A DNA stretch of 43,862 bases from an uncultured Coriobacteriaceae bacterium. GTDB taxonomy: Bacteria > Actinomycetota > Coriobacteriia > Coriobacteriales > Eggerthellaceae. The notes beneath the pieces were generated by a model. That model searched no databases. It worked only from the letters and a program-made list of their open reading frames with translations, and was not told the DNA's origin. The number at the start of each line of letters is the position of its first letter. The first letter of the stretch is position 1. The DNA lies in NCBI GenBank assembly GCA_900552365.1, contig URZP01000002.1:1-43862 (forward strand). The letters are read 5' to 3'. The position numbers and the translations under genes are program-made. Below, one piece after another: positions 32,716-41,122 of the stretch.

Positions 32716-34175
32716 CTCTCTCCCGTTTTCCTTTCATGATTCAAACGCTGGCTTCGATATTCTACCGCCGCATCGACGAATCCGAGCGCCCATTGCGGTG
32801 AAGCAATGGCGTTAACGTGCAAATAACCCGCAACCGTGCGATTTCGGCAGACGCCATCCTGTTTCCCGAAGGTTCCCTTGCCGCGCGTGATATCGAACGC
32901 GAAAGGCTGATCTTCGCTCATGCCGAGCACGCGCGAATGGTGGTGCTCGTGTCCGACGATCTTCGTTCCTTCCGCAAGCCAAGGATGTTTGGTGCTCACA
33001 CAGGCGATTTCGTAGCCATGAGCCTGACGCTCTTCCATCATCTGCACGTCGAAGTCGAATGCACCGACCATATCGAAGGAGTCGTCCCCAATGAAAAGCT
33101 GACGAGAAAGGAGCATCAAGCCGCCGCACTCAGCCGAACATGCAATGCCGTCCTCGATTGCAGCAAGGACGCTTCGGCGGAAGCGAGCGTTGTCTTGCAG
33201 CTGCTGAGCATAGGATTCGGGGAACCCCCCGCCGATGTACAAGCCATCAATGCCCGAAGGTAACTCGATGTCGTTAAGTGCGTCGACGAAAACAAGATCC
33301 GCCCCGGCCTGCTCCAGCGCCTGTAAGTTCTCTTGATAGTAGAAGTTGAAGGCCTTATCACGCACTACCGCGATTTTCACGCGATCGGCCCCAGCTTCGA
33401 TGCTGGCCGCAACCGGAAACTTAACTGGATGAGCCTCTAACGCAGGGGCGCTTTTCGCAATGGACATCAACAAATCGAGATCGATGTTCTCGCGAATAAC
33501 TTCGGCTACCCCATCGTAAAACTCGTCAAGGTCGTCGAACTCGGGTGCGTTAACCAAACCAAGATGCCTATCGGGAATAACGAGCTTTTCGCTCTCGGGA
33601 ATCATCCCGACAACAGGGATGCCGCAGTAGTGCTCGACGGCTTCGCGAATGCGCGTGGCGTGGCGTTTCCCGCGAACATGATTGACAATGACCCCCGCGA
33701 TGTTCACCTCGGGATCGAACTGCATGCAGCCCATGACCAAGGCCGCGACCGTACGGGTCATGCGCGTGGCGTCGATGACCATGATGACAGGCGTGCCCGT
33801 TGCCTTGGCCACATTTGCCGAAGAGCTGGATCCTTCAAGGTCGGAGCCGTCGTAAAAGCCCATCGCTGCCTCAATAACGGCGATATCACCGCCGCAGGCC
33901 GCGTCAGCCAAAACATCCCGCATAGTCGCCTCGTCCATGAACTGAGGATCGAGGTTGCGCGACGGCTTTCCACAGGCAAGAAAATGCCAACTGGGATCGA
34001 TGTAGTCGGGACCCTTTTTAAAGGGGCGTACATCGATCCCAGCTGACGTTAATGCTCGCATTATGCCCATAGTAGAAACGGTCTTGCCGCTTCTTCCGCT
34101 AGGAGCCGCAATCATAAGACGCGGCAGAGGACGTACCTCTCCCATAACAGAATTCACAGCAAGACCGTTAGACAT
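32712..34175 (-). CDS. dsrN: CbiA-family amidotransferase, probable siroheme amidase DsrN
   Basis: About 487 residues. An ATP-binding DTBS-like domain starts with LMIAAPSGRSGKT (20-32) and KKGPDYIDPS (53-62). A type I glutamine amidotransferase domain holds the catalytic Cys350 in SAECGGLMLLS and GGGFPE at 315-320. The family (CobB/CbiA) amidates the a and c acetates of cobyrinate, but some members, named DsrN in sulfite-reducing and sulfur-oxidising prokaryotes, act on siroheme to give the siroamide cofactor of DsrAB. Its place directly after dsrC and before the siroheme-making gene favours DsrN; no other cobalamin gene is present. Start uncertain: ATG 34175 or 34145, both without a strong ribosome-binding site. 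Confidence 0.82.
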   Translation of the reverse strand: MSNGLAVNSVMGEVRPLPRLMIAAPSGRSGKTVSTMGIMRALTSAGIDVRPFKKGPDYIDPSWHFLACGKPSRNLDPQFMDEATMRDVLADAACGGDIAVIEAAMGFYDGSDLEGSSSSANVAKATGTPVIMVIDATRMTRTVAALVMGCMQFDPEVNIAGVIVNHVRGKRHATRIREAVEHYCGIPVVGMIPESEKLVIPDRHLGLVNAPEFDDLDEFYDGVAEVIRENIDLDLLMSIAKSAPALEAHPVKFPVAASIEAGADRVKIAVVRDKAFNFYYQENLQALEQAGADLVFVDALNDIELPSGIDGLYIGGGFPESYAQQLQDNARFRRSVLAAIEDGIACSAECGGLMLLSRQLFIGDDSFDMVGAFDFDVQMMEERQAHGYEIACVSTKHPWLAEGTKIVGHEHHHSRVLGMSEDQPFAFDITRGKGTFGKQDGVCRNRTVAGYLHVNAIASPQWALGFVDAAVEYRSQRLNHERKTGER

Positions 34176-34210
34176 AACAGGCGATAACCCATCAAAGCCT
34201 TGATTAAGAC

Positions 34211-34525
34211 TTAGACGCAACCCGTCGGCTTCATGAGGCCAGCGATTTTGCAAGCTCCCTTGCCGGGGCCGCTGGGGAACAGCTCGTACATCTCGCCGTT
34301 CGACAGCTTGGTGTCGCGCAGCATCTTACGAACCATCGGGGCGGTACCGAAGTCAGCATAGTACTGACGGAGGTAGTTGATGACTGCCCAGTGAGCATCG
34401 GTGAGCTCGACTTCCTCGGACTTGGCGAGAGCTTCAGCGACCTGCTCGTCCCAATCAGCGGGATCTACCAGGAAGCCGTCCTCATCAAGAGCGATGGTAC
34501 GATCGCCTACTTGAATATCAGCCAT
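34211..34525 (-). CDS. dsrC: DsrC, sulfur-carrier substrate protein of sulfite reductase
   Basis: 104 residues of the DsrC/TusE family. Both functional cysteines are present on the flexible C-terminal arm: C92 (KGACKIAG) and C103, the penultimate residue (KPTGCV), spaced ten residues apart as in true DsrC. With both, the protein can carry the trisulfide made when DsrAB reduces sulfite. AAAGGAG precedes ATG 34525. It follows dsrP after a hairpin and is followed by dsrN 35 bases on. The absence of dsrEFH next to it argues for the reductive direction. Confidence 0.97.
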   Translation of the reverse strand: MADIQVGDRTIALDEDGFLVDPADWDEQVAEALAKSEEVELTDAHWAVINYLRQYYADFGTAPMVRKMLRDTKLSNGEMYELFPSGPGKGACKIAGLMKPTGCV

Positions 34526-34605
34526 GTTCACTCCTTTTCTTAAAATACTCAGCCTATATTTCTGCATCCAGCCGCTTTAACACGGCGAATTGCTAATGAT
34601 GATAA

Positions 34606-34635
34606 CACACCGTGCGCCACTTAGACGCACGGGTG
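34606..34635. terminator. Hairpin between dsrP and dsrC
   Basis: CACACCGTGCG pairs with CGCACGGGTG around a 9-base loop. T tails are weak on both strands (minus TTATCATCATT). It may partly end or stabilise the dsrP transcript and allow higher dsrC mRNA. Confidence 0.45.
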
Positions 34636-34657
34636 CTATTTTAACGCATCTGCAGCA

Positions 34658-35848
34658 TTAATGACCGGCAACCTCAGAAAGCTTCTTAGCGCCCTGAGCG
34701 TTATCGTTGCGAACACCGATAACGATCTTGTACAGAAGCGTCAGAACCAAAGCGCCGATTGCGAACACGCCGATGATAACGCAAATTTCATCGGGGTTCG
34801 GGATGTAATCAACAACAGTGCCGAAAACGGTAGGCGTGAAACCACCAAGAGTGAAGCCAAGACCCTTATCGATCCAGCAGGCCAGGAAGACCAGGAACAG
34901 ACCAGCGAAGAGAGTCTTGTGCTGCTTGCGCCACTTCGGGACGATGAGCAGGGCAACGCCGACGAATGCGCAGACCGTTGCTACCCACATGAAGGGCCCA
35001 AGCTGGTTGATTCCATTAAGACCAAAGAACAGGTACTCGATGGGAGCCATGTGATGCGGGCTATTGGGATAGAAGCTGGCAAAGATCTCAAGCAGGAAGA
35101 AGAAGATGTTGACGCTCATTGCATAGGCAACGATCTTACCGAAGGAGTTAAGAGCCTTCTCGGAAATGTCAAAGTTCGTGAACTTCCTCATGATGAAGCA
35201 GACCATGATCAGCAGAGCAGGACCAGCAGCGAAAGCCGAAGACAGGAAGCGGCCGACGACGATTGCGGAACCCCAATATGCACGGCCCGGGTTGCCGATG
35301 TAAATGAATGCGGTAACGGTATGGATGCCGATAGCAAGCGGGATTGCGATGATTGCCAGAACCTTAGCCCACTTGAAAGGCGGGATCTGCTTACGCTCGC
35401 AGTAGATGGCCGCCCAGCCCACGATAATGTTCACGATCAGGTACGAAGAAAGAACGCACATGTCGAAGAACAAGATGGAGTGCGGAGACGGATACAGGAT
35501 AACGTTAAACAGACGCTGCGGATAACCAAGGTCGGTGATAACGAACAGGAGGGCAACCAGAACAGCTGCAACAGCGAGGAACTCGCCGAAGATCAGCATG
35601 GGGCCGAACTCCTTGTAGTTATGCAGGTAGAACGGGATGGCTACCATAACGCCCGATGCTGCAACGCCGACAAAGAACGTGAACTGGGCGATATAAAGAC
35701 CCCAGCTGACGTCACGGCTCATGCCGGTGAGGATCAGGCCGTTCTGAAGCTGATTCGCATAAGCGACTACGCCGATGCCGACGCAGACCAGCAGGAAGCA
35801 AATCCAGCCCCAGTAAAGCTTACCGCCGTGGAAAATCTTCTCGATCAT
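34658..35848 (-). CDS. dsrP: DsrP, NrfD-type membrane subunit of DsrMKJOP
   Basis: 396 residues with about ten membrane helices, of the NrfD/PsrC polysulfide-reductase membrane subunit family (blocks GLYIAQFTFFVGVAASG, DLGYPQRLFN, NPGRAYWG). It has no cofactors of its own and is thought to exchange electrons with menaquinone. The start lies two bases past the dsrO stop codon. Last gene of the dsrM-K-J-O-P run. Confidence 0.95.
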   Translation of the reverse strand: MIEKIFHGGKLYWGWICFLLVCVGIGVVAYANQLQNGLILTGMSRDVSWGLYIAQFTFFVGVAASGVMVAIPFYLHNYKEFGPMLIFGEFLAVAAVLVALLFVITDLGYPQRLFNVILYPSPHSILFFDMCVLSSYLIVNIIVGWAAIYCERKQIPPFKWAKVLAIIAIPLAIGIHTVTAFIYIGNPGRAYWGSAIVVGRFLSSAFAAGPALLIMVCFIMRKFTNFDISEKALNSFGKIVAYAMSVNIFFFLLEIFASFYPNSPHHMAPIEYLFFGLNGINQLGPFMWVATVCAFVGVALLIVPKWRKQHKTLFAGLFLVFLACWIDKGLGFTLGGFTPTVFGTVVDYIPNPDEICVIIGVFAIGALVLTLLYKIVIGVRNDNAQGAKKLSEVAGH

Positions 35849-35850
35849 TC

Positions 35851-36657
35851 TTACTCACCAGCCTTGATGATGTAGTAGACGCTCGGACCGGAGCCAAGCT
35901 CGACCCTACGCCTAATGGAGAAGGCACCCTTAAGAGCCTTACACACATCAGAGTTCTCGTCGTTGAGGTCGCCGAATACAACGGCGCCCTTGGACTTCTC
36001 AACGCACAGAGGAGCCTCGCCCTTGTCAATGCGCTCGTAGCAGAAGGTGCACTTCTCTACGACGCCCTTGCTACGCGTGGGGTAGTTGGGATTGATGTGA
36101 TCCATGTACTTGCGCGGGTCGCTGTAGTTCAGGCTACGTGCGCCATAAGGGCATGCAGCGATGCAGAAACGGCAAGCGATGCAACGATGGTAGTCCATCG
36201 TGACGATGCCGTCTGCGCGCTGGAAGGTTGCCTCGGTCGGGCAAGCACGGCAGCACGGAGGCTCTTCGCAGTGGTTGCACAGAGCCGGGAACTCGAGCTG
36301 CTTCACGGTTTCGGAGTTGAACTCGTTCTCCATGTCCTCAAAGAGGTGCTCGTACGTGTCGCCCCAGATCCACTTGATCTCGCGCTTGGTGTCCTCGATA
36401 TGGGGAACGTTGTGCTCTTCGTGGCACGTGGCGATCATGTCGTCAAGAACACCGAGCTTGTTCAGCTTCTCGACATCGATAGCCATAGCCCAATGCTTGC
36501 TACCGTCGATCTTGGTCTGAGAAACGATCTCGGTGTACGAGGTGGACTCGGTCTTGCAACCAGCCATTCCGAGAACACCAAGACCGAGAGCGCCCAGGCC
36601 GAGTTTGGTAAAGTCTCGTCTTTTCATGTTCAGAGAACTGTCTTTCTTTTCAGCCAT
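35851..36657 (-). CDS. dsrO: DsrO, exported iron-sulfur subunit of DsrMKJOP
   Basis: 268 residues. A twin-arginine signal MKRRDFTKLGLGALGLG (11-27) ends near a lipobox-like GMAGC34. Four cysteine groups follow for several 4Fe-4S clusters: C78 (TCHEEH), CNHCEEPPCCRACP (127-139), CIACRFCIAACPYGA (159-173) and CTFCYERI (203-210) with C218, as in NrfC/PsrB-type ferredoxin subunits. ATG 36657 has AGGGGAG upstream. It would sit outside the membrane, linking DsrJ and DsrP. Confidence 0.95.
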   Translation of the reverse strand: MAEKKDSSLNMKRRDFTKLGLGALGLGVLGMAGCKTESTSYTEIVSQTKIDGSKHWAMAIDVEKLNKLGVLDDMIATCHEEHNVPHIEDTKREIKWIWGDTYEHLFEDMENEFNSETVKQLEFPALCNHCEEPPCCRACPTEATFQRADGIVTMDYHRCIACRFCIAACPYGARSLNYSDPRKYMDHINPNYPTRSKGVVEKCTFCYERIDKGEAPLCVEKSKGAVVFGDLNDENSDVCKALKGAFSIRRRVELGSGPSVYYIIKAGE

Positions 36658-36667
36658 GTCAACTCCC

Positions 36668-37084
36668 CTATTTATCCGAATTGACATTGTGCAGTTCAGG
36701 GTCGTTAGCACCGTGGCAGTCCCAGCAATACAACTCCACGTTAGCGTTCTCGTGGCACTTGTTGCAGAACTCCTCAGGGTTCGAATGGCACTTCAGGCAG
36801 GTGTCGTCGAGGCTCTTCTCGTAAACCTTGCCGTTGGAGCTGACGTACATGGTCTCGCCACCGCGAACGACCTCGTCACGCCACTCGTTCAGAAGCTGCA
36901 TATGATGCTCGCGCATCCAGTCAGCGTCCTCAACGCACTGTTTATCGGTCATCGCGTTGATCTCGGGGGTGTCAAGGCTCACCTCAACGGCGTCGGCCTT
37001 GTGACCCGCGTTAACAGCAAACGGGATGAGCAGCAAAACGCATGCGACTACGATGAAAAGGATGATCTTCGCTTTTTTGCTCAT
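36668..37084 (-). CDS. dsrJ: DsrJ, triheme cytochrome c of DsrMKJOP
   Basis: 138 residues. An N-terminal anchor helix (7-22) precedes three c-type heme motifs: CLKCH (96-100), CNKCH (107-111) and CWDCH (120-124). C50 in TDKQCVED is a good candidate for the unusual cysteine axial ligand known in DsrJ of other organisms. The start overlaps the dsrK stop by one base (TAATG). The protein needs covalent heme and a cytochrome c maturation system outside this window. Confidence 0.95.
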   Translation of the reverse strand: MSKKAKIILFIVVACVLLLIPFAVNAGHKADAVEVSLDTPEINAMTDKQCVEDADWMREHHMQLLNEWRDEVVRGGETMYVSSNGKVYEKSLDDTCLKCHSNPEEFCNKCHENANVELYCWDCHGANDPELHNVNSDK

Positions 37085-38715
37085 TATTCAGACACCTCCG
37101 CGTTAGCAGGCTCTTCCTTCTGAGGAAGATCCTCGAGACGCATGTTGAGCGTACGATGATCGTTCTCGTCAAGGATGAGTGCATTTGCAACGAGCTCGTG
37201 GACGCCGGTGACCCTGGTACCAGGTACCCAGTAATCCATGAGAGGCGGAAGAACAACGCGGTCGATAGCGCAGATGTTCGCCAAGGTGTTGACACCGAAG
37301 CGATCGCGGACCGAGCGAACTGCCTCTGCACGGGGGAAGCCGCCGCGCATACGAAGCTCCATGTTCTCGCCGGCGTTCAGGCCAGCACCACCGCCGCAGC
37401 ACAGCGTCTTCTCACGGATGGTCTCTTCGGGCATCTCATAGAAGTTGTTGCAGACGGCCTTGATGATCTCGCGGGGCTCATCGAGGATGCCCATGCCGCG
37501 GGACGTGTTGCAGGAGTCATGGAACGTGACGATCAGGTCGTCATTGCGGCTCTTGTCGAACTTAAGCTTGTTGTGGTGGATGAGGTCGGCGGTGAACTCG
37601 ATGATGTGGATCATCTTCGTGGAAGCCGCGTTCTCGAACTTGGTGCCGGTAATGGGCGAAACCGGGACCTCCAGCCAGTCGGCCGGGCCGTTCCAGGTGT
37701 CCATATACTGGTTCATAACGCGCCACATGTGGCCGCACTCGCCGCCCAGGATCCACTTAACGCCCAGACGCTCGGACTCGGCGTAGATCTTGGAGTTCAG
37801 TCGCTTCGCCATCTCGTTGGTGGTGAAGAAGCCGAAGTTACCGCCCTCAGAAGCATAGGTGCTCAGGGTGTAGTCGACGCCAAGGTGCTCCAACAAGGTG
37901 ATGTAACCCATGAAAGTGAAGATGCCGGGCTCGGCGTAAATGTCGCCGGACGGGGCAACGAGCAGGATCTCTGCGCCCTTGCGGTTGAACGAAGGCTCGT
38001 AATGATGACCCGTGATGTCCTCGAGGTCGTCCATGAACATCTCAACGTTGCTGATAATGGTCTGGGGCTCAAGGCCAACGTGGTTGCCCTTCATGTAGCA
38101 GTTGGCAACAGGACCAGCGATCCAGTCGGTGTTCATGCCAAGCTTGTTGAAGATCTCGCGGCCCATCATCGTGATCTCAGCCTGGTCGATGCCATAGGGG
38201 CAGAACAGGGAACAACGACGGCACTCGGTGCACTGATAGAAGTAGTACCACCATTCTTTGAGCACGTCCTCAGTAAGGTCGCGTGCGCCAACCAGCTTGC
38301 CGAAGAGCTTGCCGGAGGTGGTGAAGTAACGCTTGTAGACCGAACGCATAAGCTCAGCGCGAAGAACGGGCATGTTCTTCGGGTCGCCGGTACCCATGTA
38401 GAAGTGGCACTTGTCAGCGCATGCGCCGCAGCGAACGCAGATATCCATGAACAGGCGGAATGAGCGATACTTCTTGAGCAGGTCGGCCATCGTGTCGAGC
38501 ACGATTTCCTTCCAGTTCTCGGGAAGATGCCAATCTTCCTCATTCGGAGCCCAGACATGGCCGTTCGGGAAGTCGATCGGCTTCAGCCAATCAGGCTTAA
38601 CGGCGTAGCAGTACATGCCCTCTTTAAACTCGACCTTAGTGTCCATCCACTCCTTTTCAGGGGCGGAAAGATCAATGGAGTCACGAATCTCCTGAGGTTT
38701 GGGAGTCTTTGCCAT
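37084..38715 (-). CDS. dsrK: DsrK, HdrD-like catalytic iron-sulfur subunit
   Basis: 543 residues. Two 4Fe-4S motifs are CVRCGACADKC (93-103) and CTECRRCSLFC (162-172). CCG-type cysteines follow in FHDSCNTSRGMG and TLCCGGGAG, as in heterodisulfide reductase HdrD, where a special 4Fe-4S cluster cleaves disulfides. It is the expected cytoplasmic site that reduces the DsrC trisulfide. The start is two bases past the dsrM stop codon. Confidence 0.96.
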   Translation of the reverse strand: MAKTPKPQEIRDSIDLSAPEKEWMDTKVEFKEGMYCYAVKPDWLKPIDFPNGHVWAPNEEDWHLPENWKEIVLDTMADLLKKYRSFRLFMDICVRCGACADKCHFYMGTGDPKNMPVLRAELMRSVYKRYFTTSGKLFGKLVGARDLTEDVLKEWWYYFYQCTECRRCSLFCPYGIDQAEITMMGREIFNKLGMNTDWIAGPVANCYMKGNHVGLEPQTIISNVEMFMDDLEDITGHHYEPSFNRKGAEILLVAPSGDIYAEPGIFTFMGYITLLEHLGVDYTLSTYASEGGNFGFFTTNEMAKRLNSKIYAESERLGVKWILGGECGHMWRVMNQYMDTWNGPADWLEVPVSPITGTKFENAASTKMIHIIEFTADLIHHNKLKFDKSRNDDLIVTFHDSCNTSRGMGILDEPREIIKAVCNNFYEMPEETIREKTLCCGGGAGLNAGENMELRMRGGFPRAEAVRSVRDRFGVNTLANICAIDRVVLPPLMDYWVPGTRVTGVHELVANALILDENDHRTLNMRLEDLPQKEEPANAEVSE

Positions 38716-38717
38716 GG

Positions 38718-39710
38718 TTACTCATCACCATCCAACGGTAGTCCGACCTTCTTCATCTTCTCGCCGAACTCTTCCTCGTACTCCTGGTAAGAGTGAACCT
38801 TAACCGGGTAGTTCCACGGGTTGACGTGGCGGACTGCACGGCTGTTGTTCGGCATGTTCCTGGTCGGGCTGAAGAAAATGCCCGCAGCGTGCATAAGCTT
38901 GCTGAAGGGGAAGTACGCCATAAGGACGCACACGCAAGTGAGATGCATATACAGGATGGGAGCGATGCTCTCACCCGCAACGGGGTGGAACGTGACGAGA
39001 CCCATGGTCACTTCCTTGACGGCAGTGATGTCAACCCTGACGCCGTAGCGCATGACAATGCCGGTGATGGCGATGGCCAGAAGCAGAGCAACCGGGAAGT
39101 AGTCCATGGGCTGGGAGATATAGCGAATGCGCGGGGCCACGACGCGGCGGAAGAACAGGAACACAAGGCCCGCCATGATCAGAACGTCGGTCAAGTAGAC
39201 GATAGGAAGACCGATCTGGAACATGCCGTCGAACGCCTCGAGAAAGCCCAGCCATGCCGGAACAGGGTCGAGGAACAGACGGAGGTGACGCAGGACGATA
39301 ATGAACATAGACCAATGGAAGGCCAGTGCACCAAGCCAGAGCCACTTGGAAGAGCCGATATGCAGACCGTCTTCGGTCTTCTCGGCCTTAGCGCCACGGA
39401 ACAGCGACCTGAAGGTCAGAACCTCAAGTGCCATACGGGCAACGACACCCCAGTAGGTGAACGGGTTGTCGACTTTGGCCTGCTTGATCCAAGGCAGGCT
39501 CTTCTGCTGTCCGCCAGTCGTGGGGATAGCGAAAGGCACGTCACTCTTGCCCCAACGCACGATGCGGATAATGAAACCCACAAAGAAACATGCGATGGCT
39601 GCATACGGAAGCACGACTCCGAAGAACGTGTACAGATGCAGACAAGCGGTGCCAACCCACGCGGCGAAAACGATAGCGAGGACCATCACGAGGGGTCCGA
39701 GAATTTTCAT
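38718..39710 (-). CDS. dsrM: DsrM, cytochrome b-type membrane subunit
   Basis: 330 residues, about six membrane helices, similar to the NarI gamma subunit of nitrate reductase; His residues in the helices (FHWSMFIIVLRHLR, LYMHLTC) would bind two b hemes. It passes electrons from menaquinol to DsrK. The start lies one base after the stop codon of the RsbRD-like gene, a tight coupling that makes that gene part of the dsrMKJOP operon. Confidence 0.95.
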   Translation of the reverse strand: MKILGPLVMVLAIVFAAWVGTACLHLYTFFGVVLPYAAIACFFVGFIIRIVRWGKSDVPFAIPTTGGQQKSLPWIKQAKVDNPFTYWGVVARMALEVLTFRSLFRGAKAEKTEDGLHIGSSKWLWLGALAFHWSMFIIVLRHLRLFLDPVPAWLGFLEAFDGMFQIGLPIVYLTDVLIMAGLVFLFFRRVVAPRIRYISQPMDYFPVALLLAIAITGIVMRYGVRVDITAVKEVTMGLVTFHPVAGESIAPILYMHLTCVCVLMAYFPFSKLMHAAGIFFSPTRNMPNNSRAVRHVNPWNYPVKVHSYQEYEEEFGEKMKKVGLPLDGDE

Positions 39711-39711
39711 C

Positions 39712-40218
39712 TTAAAATTCCCCCATCTCTTTCTGTGCGTTGTTGAATACTCTCTCTAAAGCGTCCGTCTTACGCTTCAACTCGTTGAAGCGAATCGAGT
39801 TCAGCTTCTCGCGGCTAAGAACGTAATCCTCGAACGCTGCAAGGACGACTTCATCGATACGCGAGTTGATGTTCCGAGCTTCCTCGGAGTTTGCATCGAA
39901 GTCTCCCAAATTCGATGCAACCAGCGAACGAAGCTGCGTAAAAGGCTTAAGCGTCTCGGACGGCGACGAATTCCACAGCGCAACCAGCTGACAGAGATCG
40001 TTGAGCTTCGAATCGAAGCCCTCGCCCTTCTCACCGCTAAGCACGAATTCAACCACTTCGCGCGCTGCACCGTCTACGTGAAACGCGGAAGGGTTTCGAA
40101 AGCGCCGGGAACTGATGTTCCCGGCGAAATCGTCAGAATCGAATGCAGGATCGAACTTGGCGCACCATTCGCGAATGATGACTTCCTTAGGCTCGCCTGC
40201 AGCGACCTTCTTGAACAT
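39712..40218 (-). CDS. RsbRD N-terminal-domain-like sensor protein
   Basis: 168 residues, all helical. The pattern (FRNPSAFHVDGAAREVVEFVL, then ALWNSSPSETLKPFTQLRSLV, then VVLAAFEDYVLSREKLNSIR) resembles the RsbRD N-terminal (globin-like, sensory) domain, where the usual forms are DPFxNPVG and RAVQDFSPSQA. It lacks the STAS output domain of RsbR proteins. Genes like this often precede dsrM in sulfite and sulfate reducers. Context suggests a sensory or assembly role for the DsrMKJOP complex. The family call is by pattern and not certain. Confidence 0.65.
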   Translation of the reverse strand: MFKKVAAGEPKEVIIREWCAKFDPAFDSDDFAGNISSRRFRNPSAFHVDGAAREVVEFVLSGEKGEGFDSKLNDLCQLVALWNSSPSETLKPFTQLRSLVASNLGDFDANSEEARNINSRIDEVVLAAFEDYVLSREKLNSIRFNELKRKTDALERVFNNAQKEMGEF

Positions 40219-40282
40219 GAAACAATTCCTCTCTCATTTGCCTTACTCAGGCAAACCCACCCAGATGAATCGGTTTCTGTTC

Positions 40283-40510
40283 TTATTTGTCCTCAGGCTC
40301 GGGAACCTTGCCCTTGAGAGCGACGAACGTGGTGGTGATGTACAGATACTCAACCAAGTCCTCGGCGGCGAGCTCCTTGATGGCCAGGTCGACAGCGCCC
40401 TTACGCTCGTCGATAGCCTTGGCGATTTCCTTGCTCTTAGCCTTCTCGATGGTGCCCAGGTAATCCAAAACCTTCTGCTTGATTACGGGATCTGCAGGTC
40501 CTTTGTCCAT
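40283..40510 (-). CDS. dsrD: DsrD, small winged-helix activator of sulfite reductase
   Basis: 75 residues. KQKVLDYL, KSKEIAKAI, VDLAIKELAAEDLVEYLY and TTTFVALKGK follow the order of DsrD, which has a winged-helix fold and acts as an allosteric activator of DsrAB. DsrD is a marker of reductive Dsr systems. It usually follows dsrB directly; here a terminator and an unknown gene come between. A TTGACT and a TAAACG 17-18 bases on lie upstream. Confidence 0.85.
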   Translation of the reverse strand: MDKGPADPVIKQKVLDYLGTIEKAKSKEIAKAIDERKGAVDLAIKELAAEDLVEYLYITTTFVALKGKVPEPEDK

Positions 40511-40539
40511 GACAACACTCCTATCTGTGCTGAACTTAT

Positions 40540-40572
40540 ACGCGTTTACGCATAGTGCTATAAACTAGTCAA
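40540..40572 (-). promoter_or_regulatory. Promoter region of dsrD with shared dsr motif
   Basis: On the minus strand TTGACT (40567-40572) is followed by TATGCGTAAACGCGT (40540-40554). The part TATGC-GTAAACGCGT recurs ahead of the ferredoxin and, with changes, ahead of the 127-residue unknown. It can be read as a -35 with a weak -10 (TAAACG at 18 bases) or as an operator. Confidence 0.45.
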
Positions 40573-40585
40573 TCATACAGCCTTT

Positions 40586-40668
40586 CCCATTGAGATACTT
40601 TGCTCAACGGGAGCTATAAGCTATTTCAATAGCGCAATAGCCTGTGGCATTAGCATGCAACAGGCTAT
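40586..40668 (-). other. Two hairpins between the unknown gene and dsrD
   Basis: CCCGTTGAG/CTCAATGGG on the minus strand (40586-40611, one G-U pair) and perfect 9-bp arms ATAGCCTGT/ACAGGCTAT (40637-40645, 40660-40668). Neither has a T run. They may be mRNA-stabilising or weak terminators. Confidence 0.4.
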
Positions 40669-40702
40669 CGACAGCGGCGTATCTCTTACGCAGGAGGCAA
40701 GA

Positions 40703-41086
40703 CTACATGCCCCACTTCCTGGTGTACTCACTGAAAATGACGAAGTCCTCTCCAGTGAAGCCTGCGGCGTTGAGCGCCGGAAGGATATCCTCGTACTTCA
40801 CAGCATCGGACTCCATGTAAACGCCCTCCGAGCGCGGAATGACCTCCCAATCGGGATCCATCTTGAGCAGGAAAGACATCAGCTCGGCGCACCGGTTGAT
40901 GCGCTTATCGGCGTACGCAGCAAGCGCCTTTACCTGATCAGGCGTAACGTCCGTGCCATCGATGTAATCGCCCCATTGCGTTTGATCCTTGCTCCCGCTG
41001 TTGCTTCGCTCTTGGAAGAACGGCAGGAAGAAGCATGTTTCCGAGGTGCAAAGACAAGCGATGTCGTCGTTAGGATCGGCAGCCAT
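40703..41086 (-). CDS. Unknown protein inside the dsr locus
   Basis: 127 residues; GGAGG upstream fixes ATG 41086. The N-terminal 20 residues hold CLCTSETCFF, a three-cysteine cluster (C11, C13, C18) next to a hydrophobic FFLPFF; one more Cys is in the middle (INRCAELM). The remainder is helical and acidic and ends in YTRKWGM. No signal peptide or known domain. It sits between dsrAB and dsrD, behind the dsrB terminator, with its own upstream copy of the shared dsr motif. A metal- or sulfur-handling helper is possible by context only. Confidence 0.75.
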   Translation of the reverse strand: MAADPNDDIACLCTSETCFFLPFFQERSNSGSKDQTQWGDYIDGTDVTPDQVKALAAYADKRINRCAELMSFLLKMDPDWEVIPRSEGVYMESDAVKYEDILPALNAAGFTGEDFVIFSEYTRKWGM

Positions 41087-41106
41087 CGATTCCTCCATAC
41101 ATTAGT

Positions 41107-41122
41107 AGCTCGTTTAGGCATA
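41107..41122 (-). promoter_or_regulatory. Shared dsr motif, copy ahead of the 127-residue gene
   Basis: Minus strand TATGCCTAAACGAGCT, 13 of 16 identical to the copy before dsrD (TATGCGTAAACGCGTA). It partly overlaps the T run of the dsrB terminator. Confidence 0.4.
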
